NCBI GenBank assembly: GCA_037953625.1
Contig: CM075649.1
Coordinates: 123,749,290 to 123,813,289 of the forward strand
Direction: 5' to 3'
Length of the DNA stretch: 64,000 bases
Origin: Crotalaria pallida
Taxonomy: Eukaryota > Streptophyta > Magnoliopsida > Fabales > Fabaceae
The notes below the pieces were generated by a model. That model saw only the letters and a list, made by a program, of their open reading frames with translations. It was not told where the DNA came from and made no database searches. The translations under genes were made by a program, and so were the position numbers. This document shows, one piece after another, positions 12,977 to 26,122 of this stretch. Position 1 is the stretch's first letter. Every line of letters starts with the position of its first letter.

Positions 12977-13328
12977 CACTCCATCGAGCTCTTGGAACAA
13001 ACTCTTAAACCCCTAGTTCCTTGCTCCATGAACAATTCCTAGCTCCCTTGATGATTATCCAACCCAATGAGGAAGATTGAGAGAGTTAGGGTTTTGAATT
13101 GGGAATTGGGGATTTGAGGGATTGAGAATAAAATTGGGGTTTTCGTTGATAGAAAATCATGGGGAGTTGATGGGGAATGATTATGGGGTGTTAATTTGGT
13201 TTGATTTGGTGATACTTTGACATTGGAGAAGGATTGGGGAAGAGAGAAGAAGAGAGCTTCGAATGGGGGAAGAGGAAAATGAAGAACAACACTTAAAATT
13301 CGTGTTTTATGGCTGACACTGCAGTGGT

Positions 13329-13400
13329 TAATCGATTAAGTGAGTGCTTAATCGATTAACCCATCCTACTTAATCGATTAAGCTGGAGCTTAATCGATTA
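13329..13400. repeat. Four TTAATCGATTAA palindromes in two pairs (other LTR)
   Basis: ATCGAT cores at 13331, 13351, 13373 and 13393. Both pairs are exactly 20 bp apart, as in the left LTR. Confidence 0.92.
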
Positions 13401-16400
13401 AGCTGGTTCAGTCCATTACTTCCTATGCACTTCAAATCGTCATAACTTTTTCGTCGACTGTCGGATCTTGCTCAAATTTGGGTTTGGGTTTAGAGATGTA
13501 AATCTTTTATTTTGAATTTCCTAATATAGGGTGTTTATAACGCCGAAAACATCGCTTTTAACGCTCTTTTGTTCATCTTTCAACCTCCTTTCTGAAGCCA
13601 ATTCTTCCTAACTCCTTCATGGCACTCTCCGGGATCCCAATCTATCACCTAATTTCTTATTTAGCATGATTATCATTCTCCTAACCCTATCATTATTCTA
13701 ATTATTTGGGAATTAAAATTCGGGATGTTACACTTTTCAATATTTCAACTTTCTTTATTAAGTTTTATTAAAGCGTATCCATCAATAATAGGGGATAAGA
13801 AAACGTCATCGTGGAATTAGTTAGCACACATACATCTCCTCCAATCCTTCCAAGCCTAATTGGAAGCAAACGGAACGTATAGGAACCTTAATCCACGCAG
13901 GTCGAACAGTCGAGAATCACAACATATCAATATCAATTCCGCAACCATACGGGTCGACCATTATAATTTTCATCAGTATTTCATTTTTTGCGCGATATCG
14001 CAAGGGCCCAAAACCAATCGACTGTCGGCCTCGTTCAGGTTCCCTCTCACTGTTTCGAAATTGATCAAGGGGGCGACAATACTTTTCTAGTTCGCGGTGC
14101 ATAACACGCTACGATCCCCTGGGTCTTAAGTCCCGATCACATACAGTGTAGTTTTGCCTAGAAAAGCACTCTAGGTTACTTGACGGGTCACCGTCATCAC
14201 CCTCCCCTATCATAATCACATACCTGAATATCCGCAGATAAACAGGGTATCTTCCTCTCCACTACTTCACACTCAACTCGCCGCGTTTATTCAATGTCTT
14301 TTAATGTCTTATTAGTATTTTATTAATCCTAAGCTCAGACTAGTCACCCTTGTTCATCCCTTCGGTGTTCCTCGACCTTTAATTAAATCTTTCACATTAA
14401 CGCTTCCTCATCATTTCATAGTCATCATAACAACTGAGCACATCAGGGAGCTCCTCAACTCGGCAAATGCGTCACGTCAATCGTGCATATCGGGGAGTTT
14501 CTCAACCTGACACATATCACGTTAATCCTTTCGCTGCTCAGTACATACACATCGCTGATTCCAATCACATTCATCTTATCATTTCTTTCCTTTCACTATC
14601 AATCCTTTTTATCACTTAATTCCACATTATCACATTATTCTCATCAACATCTTTTATTTTCATAATTTCCATTGCCTCACTTAATTTCCCATCACGGATT
14701 AAAACATACATGCATTTTACAAGGTACCAAACATTACTTCATCATATAAAATATTCATCATGCATAATTGATAACCGCAATTCATATCATCATGACATAT
14801 TCACATCAATAACATTATGCATCATACGGTGTGTGGTCCTAGTCCTCTTCGTATACATGGCCGCACACACAAACAAGTGCCACGATACTACTGACCCAGA
14901 GACCACTAGGTTCCGATCCTTGATATGTTTCAGAATGTCTTAACATTTTACCTAAATACCACAGTGTCAGGGGAAAGCCCCTCTCTCACCTCAAATCCAG
15001 CAATTATCCATCAAAAACTGTTGCGGGTTCTCCCGTCTGATAGCTGATCCAATTTCCCGACTTGCCAATCCTTCGCTTAAAACAAGACACATTATTAATG
15101 CAAAGCTATCTAATCACATTCATGCTTAATATCAACTCACTTTTGAAAACTCGTTTTAATCCATATCGGGTAATCGTAAAAGAAACCTTCACTTTATCAA
15201 CTCAAATCCAACTTTTGAATACACTTTAAATACCTCAAAATCATCCTAAAACTATTAAAAGAACACTTTAAAACAAATTCTTTAGTTGCTGGACCGTTCC
15301 GGACAGCCACTCATTAAAACCTGAAAACATTGAAAATCTTCGTCTTTTCAATCCGACTTTTCTCTAAATCAAATACCATCAAAAACTCAAACTTTAAATC
15401 AATTGAAAGCATTTTTAGGACTAAAAAATAACTTAAATAAATTCAGGACAACCACATAGCACGTCCAGAGATCACTTTTCGTAAAAATCCGAAAACACCG
15501 TAAGATCAGATTCTAGTTCCTTTAATGCTTTACTTTAAAATAAGCACTTAAAACAATTTGCTTTCAAACACGACATCATGCTATAAAGAAGGGAAACAGC
15601 CAAACATTCTTCAACCAAATAAATCATTCTCGAAATCCATGAATTTCCAAAAGTTTTTCATGCAAATAAAACACAACATTTTATCTTGACTAAATAATTC
15701 ATTCTCTTTTTATTTCTTAACCACACAAACAATTCCTAGGCAAGCAAACACATAGGTAATTCAATTAGCATGCATCACATAATAACTCATTTAATATACA
15801 TATAACATATAAGGCAATCTCATCTTAAACTAAAACCCTAGGCCAAATAACAACCGTAAACAATTACCCTACATGTTCATTTGTACATAATCTAATCATA
15901 CTATTAACAATTAATCATTGAATCATTTTAACGCATCATGTTCATCATACAAGTCCAGCCAAGTCAGAAAAATGCATTAAAGTTCACACATGTTCAAGAA
16001 GTATCAAATTGAGCATTAGTTCGATTACAGGAAAAACACAAAAGCCAAAATCCAAAACTATGCCAAATCAATTTGTTTAAATCTCAAAATTTGCAGAACA
16101 CACACACATACATCAAAGTTCTTCGTATAAAATTTTCAAGTCATTTGAACATCTAGAATCTATGTTTTAAATCAGATTTTGCATAAAATTCTTAACAGAA
16201 CTGTTGTTGACCTGAGGCAAAGATGCCACAATTAAAAATAGCAACTCAACTCCGAATCGCATGAAAATTGGTACAAACCTCCCTCATACTGTCAATATTA
16301 CCTCACAAAATTTTCAGATTATTTGGAGTTGCTCAAGTCATACATTTTCAATTAATTTTGCCACTAAGTCTGAAAACTCTGAACCAAACGGTTCACTATT

Positions 16401-18804
16401 TAGCCATTAGAAAAGTTATCAAACCAACTCCAAATCTCTTCAAATTTTACATAGAATATCCAGAGATGTTCAGGAAGCTACCATAAAAGTTTGAAGTCAT
16501 TTGAAATAGGTGAAATTCAACAATTCTGTTCACGTTCAATCCGAAAAGCTTTTATTTTTTTTAAATCGTCTTTACCAAAATGAATTCAATACACTTAGCA
16601 AACTAATTCTAAAAATCACATAAAAATTCAGAGGAACTACAATTAGCATCATCAAAACAGTGACTAAGTTTCACAAGTATTGAACTTGAGGAAATAATTT
16701 TCATTCAAGCCTTTTGCAATAGAAAACAGAAGTTTTTCTCGAACATTCTTCAACAAACAAAATTCATTTGAGGCATCGAGAAAAATCCAAATCCATTCAA
16801 ATTTTCCAGAAACTCATTTAAATAACATCAAGGACAACATATCTAATTTTTAAGGCAATCGGATTAGCACAACCATCATTTAGCAAAACCTCCTGCAAGC
16901 TAAGGCAATGTGTTCAAAAATTCAGCATAGTATCAAATTGACATTTCATACATCATTCTCAAATGTGCAGCCCCTAAGTGATTTTATTTTCTACCCTATG
17001 CACATAATATCATGTATCAAGGTTACAATTTTCAGCCACACATTTAGCTTACACAAACACACACTTTTCAAACCAATTCAACTCATTTCGATGCTTCTCA
17101 CCTAATTCAATTTCTTTTTCAACAAATCACTCAAATCAACCTATCATTTTCAATCAAACCTAAACCAAATGCACTTAACCAAGTAATCCAAGAACACAAA
17201 CAAATTCCTACACTTAAGCATTTTTTGTTCACAAAACCGTATAGCACATATATGTACAAACCATCACAAAAAATCAATTCCTCAATTATTTTCCTTCAAA
17301 ACCGAATCAATAAGCATGAAAAGAATTTATTTTAACTCAAATACAACATGCATAATCAAACCAATTTATTTTCTTTACTAACCTATTTGGACCGAATCAT
17401 ACACATAGGAAAAATTAGAATCTTTCACACATATCAATCGGCACACAAACATACACCACAAATCCATTTTTCATTCCTTCACTTAAACATAAATCAAAGC
17501 ATGTAAATAAAACCAAATCATTTGGACAAAATCAATAAGAAAAACCGTATAGGCCTAAGATCATCATGCATGTCCATTTTGTTTATCTTAAACTTAGATT
17601 CTAACATGCATGCAATCAAAATTAAAGTTTCAACTCTAAATCCATCAAGTACCGAAAATCAATTTCATCTTCCCTTATTTCTTAATGTGGCCGAATCATT
17701 TACCAAGGGAAAATGAGAAACTTTTGTGAAATAAAACAACACAAAACTTATGCTTTAAAACCAATAAAAATCAAAGCTTAGTCCTTTATTTTAAACATTA
17801 AACAAACTAAAATCACTTGAGCATAAATCCAATAAAACCGTATGGTCCCTTTTGTAGTTCATGCATGTTCTTTTCAACTCTTTGAGCTTAAATCCTTATA
17901 CCTTGGGGCTTAGAAATCAAGGAGAAACACAAAATGCAACATTTATTAAGAATAAAAATTCAATTTCCTTTATTTCTTGCTTTGGCCGAACCATACTTAG
18001 GGAAAAATCAAAAAATTTTCACAATACATATTAATATACTTTAAGATAGACAATAATCCTCCTTTATTTCTTTCATTCCCAATCAAAAGTAAAAATAAAA
18101 TCATATGGGTACAAATAGGGAAAAAATCGTGGGACCTCTATGGTTCGATCAAGCATGTTCTTTTTTTCATTTTTAAGCTTGAATCAATACATACCAAGAC
18201 TTGAAAACCATAAATCAATAACGAAAACCCACATGCAACAACGAATTAGCAACTCATAATCAAAATCTCATGAAAACCGAAAATGGAATATAAAAAGGAA
18301 GGAATGAAAATAGAAATAAGGATGAATACCTAGTGGGAATGACGAAAACAAGATTGAAAAGAGCAAAAATCCTCCTTCTCCCTTGTGGGTGCCTCGACCC
18401 CCTTCTCTTTTTTTCTCTATCTCTCTCTCTCCTTCTTTTTTTTTTGTAAAAATGGCAAGACAACAAATGGATTGGGTAAGGGGTCATGGGGTATTTATAG
18501 ATGTGTATGTTGGCGGGGGTTTAACAATTTAAAATTGGGGTGCAAAATATTCAAGAGTCTCCCCCATGGACACATACTCCCCCACGATTTTGCTATATAC
18601 ATTGGGGGTGGAACTTTTCATTTTTGTTCTATGTTCATGAGTATTAATTTTGTAGGGTATAGGTAGGTTTAGGTTTTATAAATTAAGAAAGAGTGAGTGG
18701 AAAATACAAGGGCATGCATTGGCCGAAAATTTGGTTAGGATATGGTCATTAAATGCATGTATCCTATAGGGAACATATAGGGTGCACTACAAGAATTTTC
18801 TCTA

Positions 18805-19400
18805 ACAGCTACGGAATATTGCGTAGCAATTCCGTTGCTGTTCTCTAGCAAAGCAGTCGTAACTACGGAATTGCCGCGGAACAGCTACAACACGGTGCGT
18901 AGCGTAAATCGGGTCGCTAATTCGCTACCGAAAAATACGGTAGCAATTCCAAAGCTAATTAAAGAATAGTTGTAGCTAATCCGTTGCAATACTGTAGCAA
19001 AATAATTGCTCACTTTAAAGTAATAAAGTATTTTTCCGTAGCTATCCAGCTAGAAATATTCGGTAGCTGATCCATAGCCAGTATTTTCACAATCTGTAGC
19101 AAAGTTGCATCTATTTTCTAGCTGATGAGTGAAAGATAACCACAAAATCCCTAGCAATTTTGAAGCAATTCGGTAGCTGTTTTTCCTAGGGATTCTCTAG
19201 CTATTCCCTAGCTTAGTTGCAACACAATTCTGTAGCAATTCGGTAGCAGTTTGGTACCTGTTTCCTAACTTTTCGCATCACATTTCTTTAGCAATTCGGT
19301 AGCAGTTGGGTACCATGTTTTCCTAGCTATTCTCTACCTATTTTGTGGCGTCATTGGATGGCTATTCTGTAGCAATTCCATAACTACATTGGATTTCTAT
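18805..19400. repeat. CACTA subterminal repeat region
   Basis: Dense variants of GTAGCAATTCGGTAGC, GCTACGGAAT and TAGCTATTC in both orientations. Subterminal arrays like this are the usual TNPA binding sites of En/Spm elements. Confidence 0.75.
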
Positions 19401-19849
19401 TTTTATTATTCCATTGGAATTCTATATTTATTCTAAAGCTATTATTTTGTAGCAATTATATTTTATTTTTCTCTTTGGATTTAATAGCTATATTACATTA
19501 CTAACATACTTAATTTTTATATCATCGAAATCATATTTATAATAACCTCCATATAGATTGTTTCAAACAAAGAACACACAAGCTAAGAAATATATCAAGC
19601 AAAATAATAATGTCATAATTTTTATATTAGCTAGCCACTTCTCAATAATGTCATAAATTCTGGTCTAAATCTACTTCAAAACAAGTCTTCATTACCATTT
19701 CCTAATGGTCATTTGTGGCTCTTCCACTATCTCCATATTTCTACTTCTCAACCATGTCAAAAAAACCCAACTCACTCAATTCAGAACAAGTTTTCAAAAT
19801 ACCATCATAGTAATCAGTCTATAAACAAGCTAACAACATAATTTTATAT

Positions 19850-20427
19850 TCAGTCTATGTTATCCCTATCATCATCCTCATGATCATTTGTGGCTCCTCC
19901 ACACTGAAAGGATGCTTGCTGCCCAACATTTCCTACTTGGGAGCCAACAATGCTCGATATCATAGGCGCCAACATAGGCATAAATTGTGTTTGAATAAAC
20001 TCTCTCATTGCTGAATTTACTACATCCTTCAGTTGTTCCTTAGCTATTTGTGGAGCTGATGAGGTAGATGCCTCCGAGAATGAAGAGTTGCACCCATGCT
20101 TGCCAATATCTATGGTACGACCCCCAAGGACCCGTCTTTTCTTGTTGGGACCTGAGGCTTCTTCCCACACCTCAGAGTCAACCACAGGGTGTGCTGCTGA
20201 GTCTTCTCCATACTTCTCATTCATTTTTGAGTCATATGAATCCTAAAACAGGAAATCAAGAATATAGTCATCAATATTGTCATTTATTAAATAAGATTAG
20301 TTATTTATAATCTTGAAACACCTACAACAAAATTTTTAGACCGCTCAGAAACAAACTCTCCATTCTTTTTCTTGTGGATTTGCACATATACTTCTTTAAA
20401 GTAAACAGGGCGTTTCAATTGTGCCTC
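19850..20427 (-). CDS. TNPA-like CACTA transposon protein fragment (plant En/Spm transposase family), two exons
   Basis: Two exons read on the minus strand. Exon 1 is 20427-20326, 34 codons after a CAG acceptor, containing YFKEVYVQIHKKKNGEFVSE, the conserved K-K-N-G-E-F-V-x-E-R-S motif of the plant En/Spm (Transposase_24-like) family. Exon 2 is 20242-19850 after a TTTTAG acceptor, containing GPNKKRRVLG and a C-terminal helix-rich tail ending in an acidic NDHEDDDRDNID. With GTAGGT as donor the frame is kept across the 83 bp intron. Upstream exons are not recognisable, so the protein is N-terminally incomplete. In autonomous elements such proteins bind subterminal repeats. Here it lies beside such repeats, but the catalytic partner is missing. 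Confidence 0.7.
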
Positions 20428-20452
20428 CTGTAATAAAAAAAATGAGTTTAAA

Positions 20453-20590
20453 TCAGCAGTGAGCTACTACTCTTTGTATAAGAGGACTGAAATAAGATTG
20501 TCATGGATTTCCAAAATTATTTTTTCTCAGAATTGTTGTCTTTATTATATCAGCAGTGAGCTACTACTCTTTGTATAAGAGGACTGAAAT
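20453..20590. repeat. 41 bp direct duplication, 97 bp apart
   Basis: The 41 bp at 20453-20493 (beginning TCAGCAGTGAGCTACTACTC) recurs exactly at 20550-20590, in the intron or upstream part of the CACTA gene. Confidence 0.92.
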
Positions 20591-21738
20591 CAAAATCAAA
20601 TATTTGAAATAAAATTAAATTACAGGAATTTTAGAAATTAAGAGGATATTTACAATAAAATCAAATCACAAAATTTTTAGAAAGCAAATATTTGTTTGTT
20701 GGTTTTTGGATAAGATTTTTTTTATTGAAAACAAAAATATGAGTAATACTTCATCAGCCACAACATACAGTACAGTGAAATATTTTTAGTAGATTCCAAT
20801 TATTAGTTGATCAAAATCAAATAATAATTTCTTTGGTACAGTCAGCACCCAACCACAAAACAATATAGCAGCCAAACCCCCTCCTTGTGAACATGAAATA
20901 CGCTGCTCCTTTATGATTTCCCTCCTCTGGAGGTCGAGCCTTTTATTTTCTCAGACTTACAGGGAGCTATTCCCTCTTTGTAATCCTTTTCTTTGGGCTG
21001 TAAGTAAAACATTAAGCAGCATAGTGACTAAGTAAAGTCACCTAAATAAAGAACAAAACTGGCACAACAAGATATACAAGCCTAATAAATACTGAACCAG
21101 GACCAGGTTTGTTAACCATTATATTCCAACTGCGGCAATATGCAAACAATGATCAACTATGGCAAGCCAATACTCCAAATGGTAATGAGGATATGGTGTG
21201 TTTAATTGGGTTACCCTAGGGTCTTGTGCACTCATAAAGGAATGTCTAACAATAAAGAATTCAAAATGCACAAAATAAATTCTCAAAACCATGCAGCAAA
21301 TCACTACAGCAAAAAATAATATTTTTCCAAAATAGTAAATTCCACTTAAAAACCATAATTCAATTCACTAAAATAAAATATTATAATCTTCCCTAAAAAT
21401 AATAAAATTTCGTGCTCAGAAAAATAAATTCCAAACTGTACCAAAATAAATGCTACATTTTAATACGATCGTTTTGACTATAAATTCGTCCAATTCGGAT
21501 TTACAGATCAAAAGTTATGAATTTTCAAAGTTACGTAGTCAAATAAATCAATAAATAATAATTCCTTCAAAACACAAAAAAAAAAAATAATCCACCATCA
21601 TAAAAATAAATTCCAAATAATTATTTCCATTAGCCATTTTAAATCAAATAACGAATTTATATAAATTAGAAAATAACTGCCCAATCATAAATTCTCAAAA
21701 ATCATTTTATTGAAATATGGAAAATTGCGGGTATTACA

Positions 21739-21842
21739 GATCGCACAAAGGGCTTAAACAATGCAACATTAAATAGGGAAACCCTTTAAAGTATGAATGG
21801 AGCATTGGGCATAATATCACTATTATGAGATCAACTCCCAAC
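21739..21842. other. Non-LTR island with two target duplications
   Basis: GATCG (21739-21743) is the right target duplication of D. CCAAC (21838-21842) is the left one of element A. The 94 bp between them is ancestral target sequence with no coding signal. Confidence 0.75.
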
Positions 21843-24800
21843 TGTAGTATCCGCAATTTCCTCAATTATTTTCTGTATTTAAAAATGAAATAGGAATTTA
21901 TTTATTTGATTTACTGGTTGAAATTTTATTTCTATAATTTGATTAAATTAGTATTTGATTAGATTTTTCATGAATTTATTAATTTGTGAAATTTTGTGTT
22001 TTTATTTATTTAAAAACCGTGGGGATTATATTTATTTTATTTACCCTATAATGCATTTAGAGCCAAAATTCATATTCAAAAAGAGCCTTAATTATTTGTT
22101 TTCTCCATGAAGCACTTAGGAGACAATGCATTAATGACCCTATCAATTATGTCTTCCACTAAGACATAAGTCATAAATCCTAAACTATCCAAAATTTGCA
22201 AATGAGCCCCTCTTGCCCTTTGGTTTGTTCGAACCCCCATTATAGTTGGTGAACCCCTGCTTAAACTCTCTATAAATACCCTTCATATCTTAAGACACCC
22301 CCTTATGCTTCATACCACTTGAACAAAAAAAAAAAGAAAGAGAGGTGAGAAAAAGAGGAAGAAACCGCGAGGGAGAGGAAAGAAGAGGAAGAGGAAGATT
22401 TGATTTTCTTGCTTGATTTTTGTTTTTCCATTAGGTAATGTTCTTCTAGCTTGTGCTCTTTCTTCTTTTCTTCTTTTTTTCGGTTTTCATGAGCTTCAAA
22501 GTAGGGTTTTTTTTTTTTATATTTTTGACTTTGAGCTCTTGCATGTCACATCTTCTTGTTCCTCATGCTTTTTTATACTTGGTTATGCTTGGGTTGAAGC
22601 TTGAAAACAAAAAATAAACATGCATCAACACCTATGAAGCTAATGGTTTTGACCCCCTTTTGGTTTAAATAATTTTTTATCTTTAATTTGTGTTTTTATG
22701 CTTGATCAAGAGTTGATTGATGATGTTCATGAGTTATGAGTTGTTGTTTTGCAAAAATTTCTCTTGATTCCCCATTGCATGTCACGGCCTAGGGTTTCAA
22801 ATTGGGGGAAATGAAATTATTTTCTTATGCATGTAATTAATTGATGATGCTTGCTATTTATTTATTGTATTTTCGGTTTCTAACTGGAAAAGCATGATAA
22901 ATGAATTTTTGTTTTGATTTGTACTTCTTAGGGTCATACGGTTTTGACCTAGGGTACATGCATGTGTGTTTAATAAATTTTGATGCATGATTTTTGTTTA
23001 AGTATGTGTATAGTCTATGTAAGTGCATGTGCTTATTGATAAAAAAAAGTGTATGCTTTTGATGTGTGTATTCGGGCATAAGAGAAGAAATGAGTAAATG
23101 ATTCTGTTACATGAAAATGAAATTAGTGTTTGAATGCTTGAAATGAGTCATAGTGATATAAGTGTTTATATTTGTAGTTTTTAGCTTATTTTCTTTTGAT
23201 CCATTCGACCATGCATGTGTTTTGGATGAAATGATTTTTATCCTTTGAAAATAAAATTGTGTTTAAGTGCATGCCATGTATCATGCTGAATTAAGTGTGT
23301 AAATTTGTGATTTTTAGCTCATTTTTTTTATTCAATTCGGTCATGCATGGTGAGTGTACTTAGGAAATTTTGGTTTTATGAAAATAAACTTGCATGCTAG
23401 TTCTTGAAATTCATTAAGTTGTATGAAGCAAGGAAAGCTTATATGTTTGGCTTATTTCTTTGGTTTAATTCGGTTTGTAAGTATATGCATGTTTAAGTGT
23501 TTTTTATTCTTTAAAAATGAACTTGCATGATAATGCTTCAAGTTGCTTAAGTCGATTTAAAGTGTTCGAGCTTGTAAACTTTGGTTTGTTTTGGTTTGTG
23601 CAGTTCAGCCTCTTTATGTATAAGTAGGTAAATATGAAAATGAATTTTTTTTAAGAATGATTATGTGTTAGATAAGTGATTTGGTGTAGGTTAAATGACT
23701 AAATGTTTGAGTTTAATTAAAAAAGTGTTGTTTTGATGTTTTATGGAATGTTAGCAAAATTTATGAATGTTGTTTGGCCTTGAGGTATAATTCGGCCAAG
23801 GTAAGTTTAGTAGGATAGGAATTTATTTTGTTAAATGCTAATTGATATTTGAGAAGTATATGACCTATGTGAAGATAAAAGCTAAGTGTTTGTGCTTATT
23901 TTTAAGTGTTTGGTTTGGAACCAAGTTTGTTAACTAAAAGTGTTACTTGATGCTTGATGCCTATGTGCTTACTTGTTTATATTTATAAAATGCATATAGT
24001 AACATGAGCTATTTGAGTAAATGGATTTATGTGTTAGGGTTTTGTTTGTCTTTAAGGAAATTAAACGATAATTGAAGGGTATTTGCTTATGTGCTAAACT
24101 TGTAAGAAATTAATTTATTTTTAGTTTGTTTGCTTTGATTTATTTGGAATTGTTGGTTATGTTTAGTGGCTGTCCAAGGTTTGTTTTATGATTAAAAGCT
24201 TGAATTTTAAAGTGTTCAAGTGCTTACTTTGTGTTGAAGTTTGTTTTGAAGCAAAATGTGCTTTTACAATGCTTTTGGATTTTATTAAAGTGGTTTTTGT
24301 AAATCAGTTCATTGCTGTCCAGAATCGTTTTGATTTGCTTACCAATTTTAAAAATGTGTTCAAGTGATTTAAATTAAAGCTTTTAAGTGGTATTTGATTT
24401 AGGAAAAAGTCGGAAGTAAAAACGTGAATTTTTCGGTGTTTTCGGATATGAATAAGGCGTTGTCCAAGGCGGACCAGCAGCCGGAATTCGCTTTTAAAAT
24501 TTATTTATGGATTGTTTTCAATATATTTTAAAGTACATGAGTTGTCGCTTTGGAAATTTTTGAGAAAAAGAAATGCATTTTCGTTTTACCCGAAAGGATT
24601 TATTTTAAGTTTTAGAGTTTTGGTGATAAAGAACAAATAAGTTATCTGGAATTTTGTATTAATGCGTTATGTTTAATTTGAGGAAATAAAGGTACCGCTC
24701 TCGAGTGTGATCGTGGGAATCGGAGTTTCGTGGATTCTCATAGTGTTTCAGTTCGCAACCAAGGTGAGAATAATAGCTTCTCTGGAATGTATGCCATGAT

Positions 24801-25969
24801 TAGATGAGTTTAGTTTCGATTGTTTAATCAGAACCGTGATCGGATTAAGGTCAAGTAGTGTGAGGGCAATTGGTCTGTTTGATTGTTTTGCTCCTCACAC
24901 GAAAGACTAAGATCACTATTGCATTTATGTGTTGTTGCTTGATTAAGTTATGTGAACATGGGAATATAAAATAATATGCCTGCTCATTCATGATGATTCA
25001 TTCTGTTTTACTGTGTTAGCATGATCCATGCCATTGAAAGATAAAATTAAAAGTGATGAAAGAATACTATGAGATGGAGGAATTAAAGATTGAAAGTGAA
25101 TCTCTCTGATGAGTACCAAGACAAATTTTATGCTCTCTAAGATGAGTTTGTGCTGGCCACGAGAGTGATGCTCCGTGAGTCCGAGCCCTTAATGAGCAAG
25201 TGTTATTGGAAAAGAATGAATGTTGGAAAATGTGGTTAAATTAGAGGTCGAGGATCACCGAAGGATGGATAAGGGTGACTCGTCCGCAATTAGGTTAATA
25301 AGCCTTAATAAAACATTTAAAAGACATTAATAATAACGTGGAGATATGAGCGTGAAGTAGTGGAGAGGAAGATATCTTGTCTATCTGCGGATACTCAAGT
25401 GTGTGATTGAGACAGTGGAGGATGATGACGGCGACTCGTCAAGAAACCTAGGGTGCTTTTCTAGGCAGAACTAGACTATATATGATCGGGACTTAAGACC
25501 CAACGGATCGTAGCGTGTTCTGCACCGCGAACTAGAAAAGTATTGTCGCCCCCTTGATCAAATCTGAAGCGGTAAGAGGGAACCTGAATGAGGCAGGCAG
25601 ATCGTTTTGTTGTTGGGCCCTTGCGGTATCGCGTAAAATATTAATTGTCTTAATGATCAGCCTGTACAGCTGTGGTCTTGACAAATATATTTATATGTTG
25701 TTGGATTTTCTCGACTGTTCGACCGACGTGGGTTAATGTTCCTGAACGTCTCGCTTTCTTCCGACTAGGTTTGGGAGGATGTGGAGGAGATGTAGACATG
25801 AGTGCCGATTAGATAATTATCAAAGTTATGATTTAAAATACCCTGACATCATTGTTAATGAGAATTCCGATAAGACTCAACAAAATACAGTAACAAAATC
25901 ACCCTCATTTTTACTAATATTTTAATAAAGAAATGCAATATTTTTGGGAAACAAAATTGGGGTGTTACA
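21843..25969 (+). repeat. Left (5') LTR of element A
   Basis: 4127 bp, similar to 38489-41861 over its first ~3.27 kb and to 60436-60511 at its end. Relative to other LTRs here it lacks the segment that carries a small ORF near the 3' end: only about 200 bp separate 'cttccgactagg' (25757) from the terminus. No gene is seen; short frames at 22413, 22858(-) and 25554 have no recognisable content. Confidence 0.85.
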
Positions 25970-25975
25970 TCTTTT

Positions 25976-25988
25976 TGGTATCAGAGGT
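25976..25988 (+). promoter_or_regulatory. Primer-binding site of element A
   Basis: TGGTATCAGAGGT, initiator-Met type with the usual C replaced by G after CAGAG. It begins six bases after the left LTR. Confidence 0.85.
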
Positions 25989-26122
25989 ATGTTTATCCTT
26001 AGTGGCCTTAAGCATAGCCTTATATGCTTGCCTTGTGTGAGCTCTGATTGTGTGATGGTCTTTTTGTGTGTACATGTGCGTGTGCATGAGTTCTGAGTTC
26101 TTATGTTTATCTGAAGGAGAAG

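Larger units (their letters stand above)
6334..13732 (-). mobile_element. Complete non-autonomous LTR retrotransposon (LARD-like), 7.4 kb
   Basis: Two long LTRs (6334-9009 and 11039-13732) flank 2.0 kb of non-coding internal DNA. CTTTT is duplicated at 6329-6333 and 13733-13737. The primer site, reading as the reverse complement of TGGTATCAGAGC, lies at 11023-11034, four bases inside the right LTR, so the element runs on the minus strand. Just inside the left LTR is the reverse complement of a purine tract AAGTGGGGGAGAAT and of GGGGACGAAATTCC. The same block precedes the 3' LTR of Tekay element C (55409-55440). It thus looks like a Tekay derivative that lost gag-pol and would need proteins in trans. 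It inserted into LTR D. Confidence 0.9.
11039..13732 (-). repeat. 5' LTR of the non-autonomous element (right copy)
   Basis: 2694 bp and closely similar to 6334-9009. Differences visible by eye are one more 47 bp hairpin unit, a longer GA run (about 12943-12972) and loss of about 44 bp near 13478 relative to 8718-8765. The open frames at 11346-12142 are products of the tandem repeat. Confidence 0.9.
18785..21305 (-). mobile_element. CACTA (En/Spm) transposon remnant in LTR D
   Basis: It starts CACTACAAGAATTTT, a typical CACTA terminal repeat, after GTG. The next 650 bp hold many short subterminal repeats, and a TNPA-like gene lies inward. The expected inverted end (TTCTTGTAGTG) is not visible. 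The right limit is set where LTR D similarity resumes (about 21306, compare the 'gacgatcgttttga' passage near 2243 with 21466). No TNPD/transposase catalytic region is present, so it is non-autonomous or truncated. Strand follows the gene. Confidence 0.7.
5257..21738 (-). mobile_element. Solo LTR 'D' (outer bounds), minus strand, split by two later insertions
   Basis: It begins TTTAACACCCCG (first G of TGTAACACC mutated) and ends GGGTATTACA, with GATCG on both sides (5252-5256 and 21739-21743). The LTR parts are 5257-6333, 13738-18784 and about 21306-21738. They match, inverted, the LTR of element A: the start region (21700-21738 against 21843 onward), the GGACCAGC region (15290 against 24470) and the segment with the paired TATCCGCAGATA (14230 against 25385). 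No primer site or gag-pol is present, so it is a single LTR of about 6.5 kb. The 13738-18784 stretch holds many short open frames, none with recognisable domains. Confidence 0.8.

Noticed and set aside
21302..21315. CACTACAGCAAAA as the second CACTA terminus
   Set aside because: It is in the same orientation as the first terminus, not inverted, and only partly similar.
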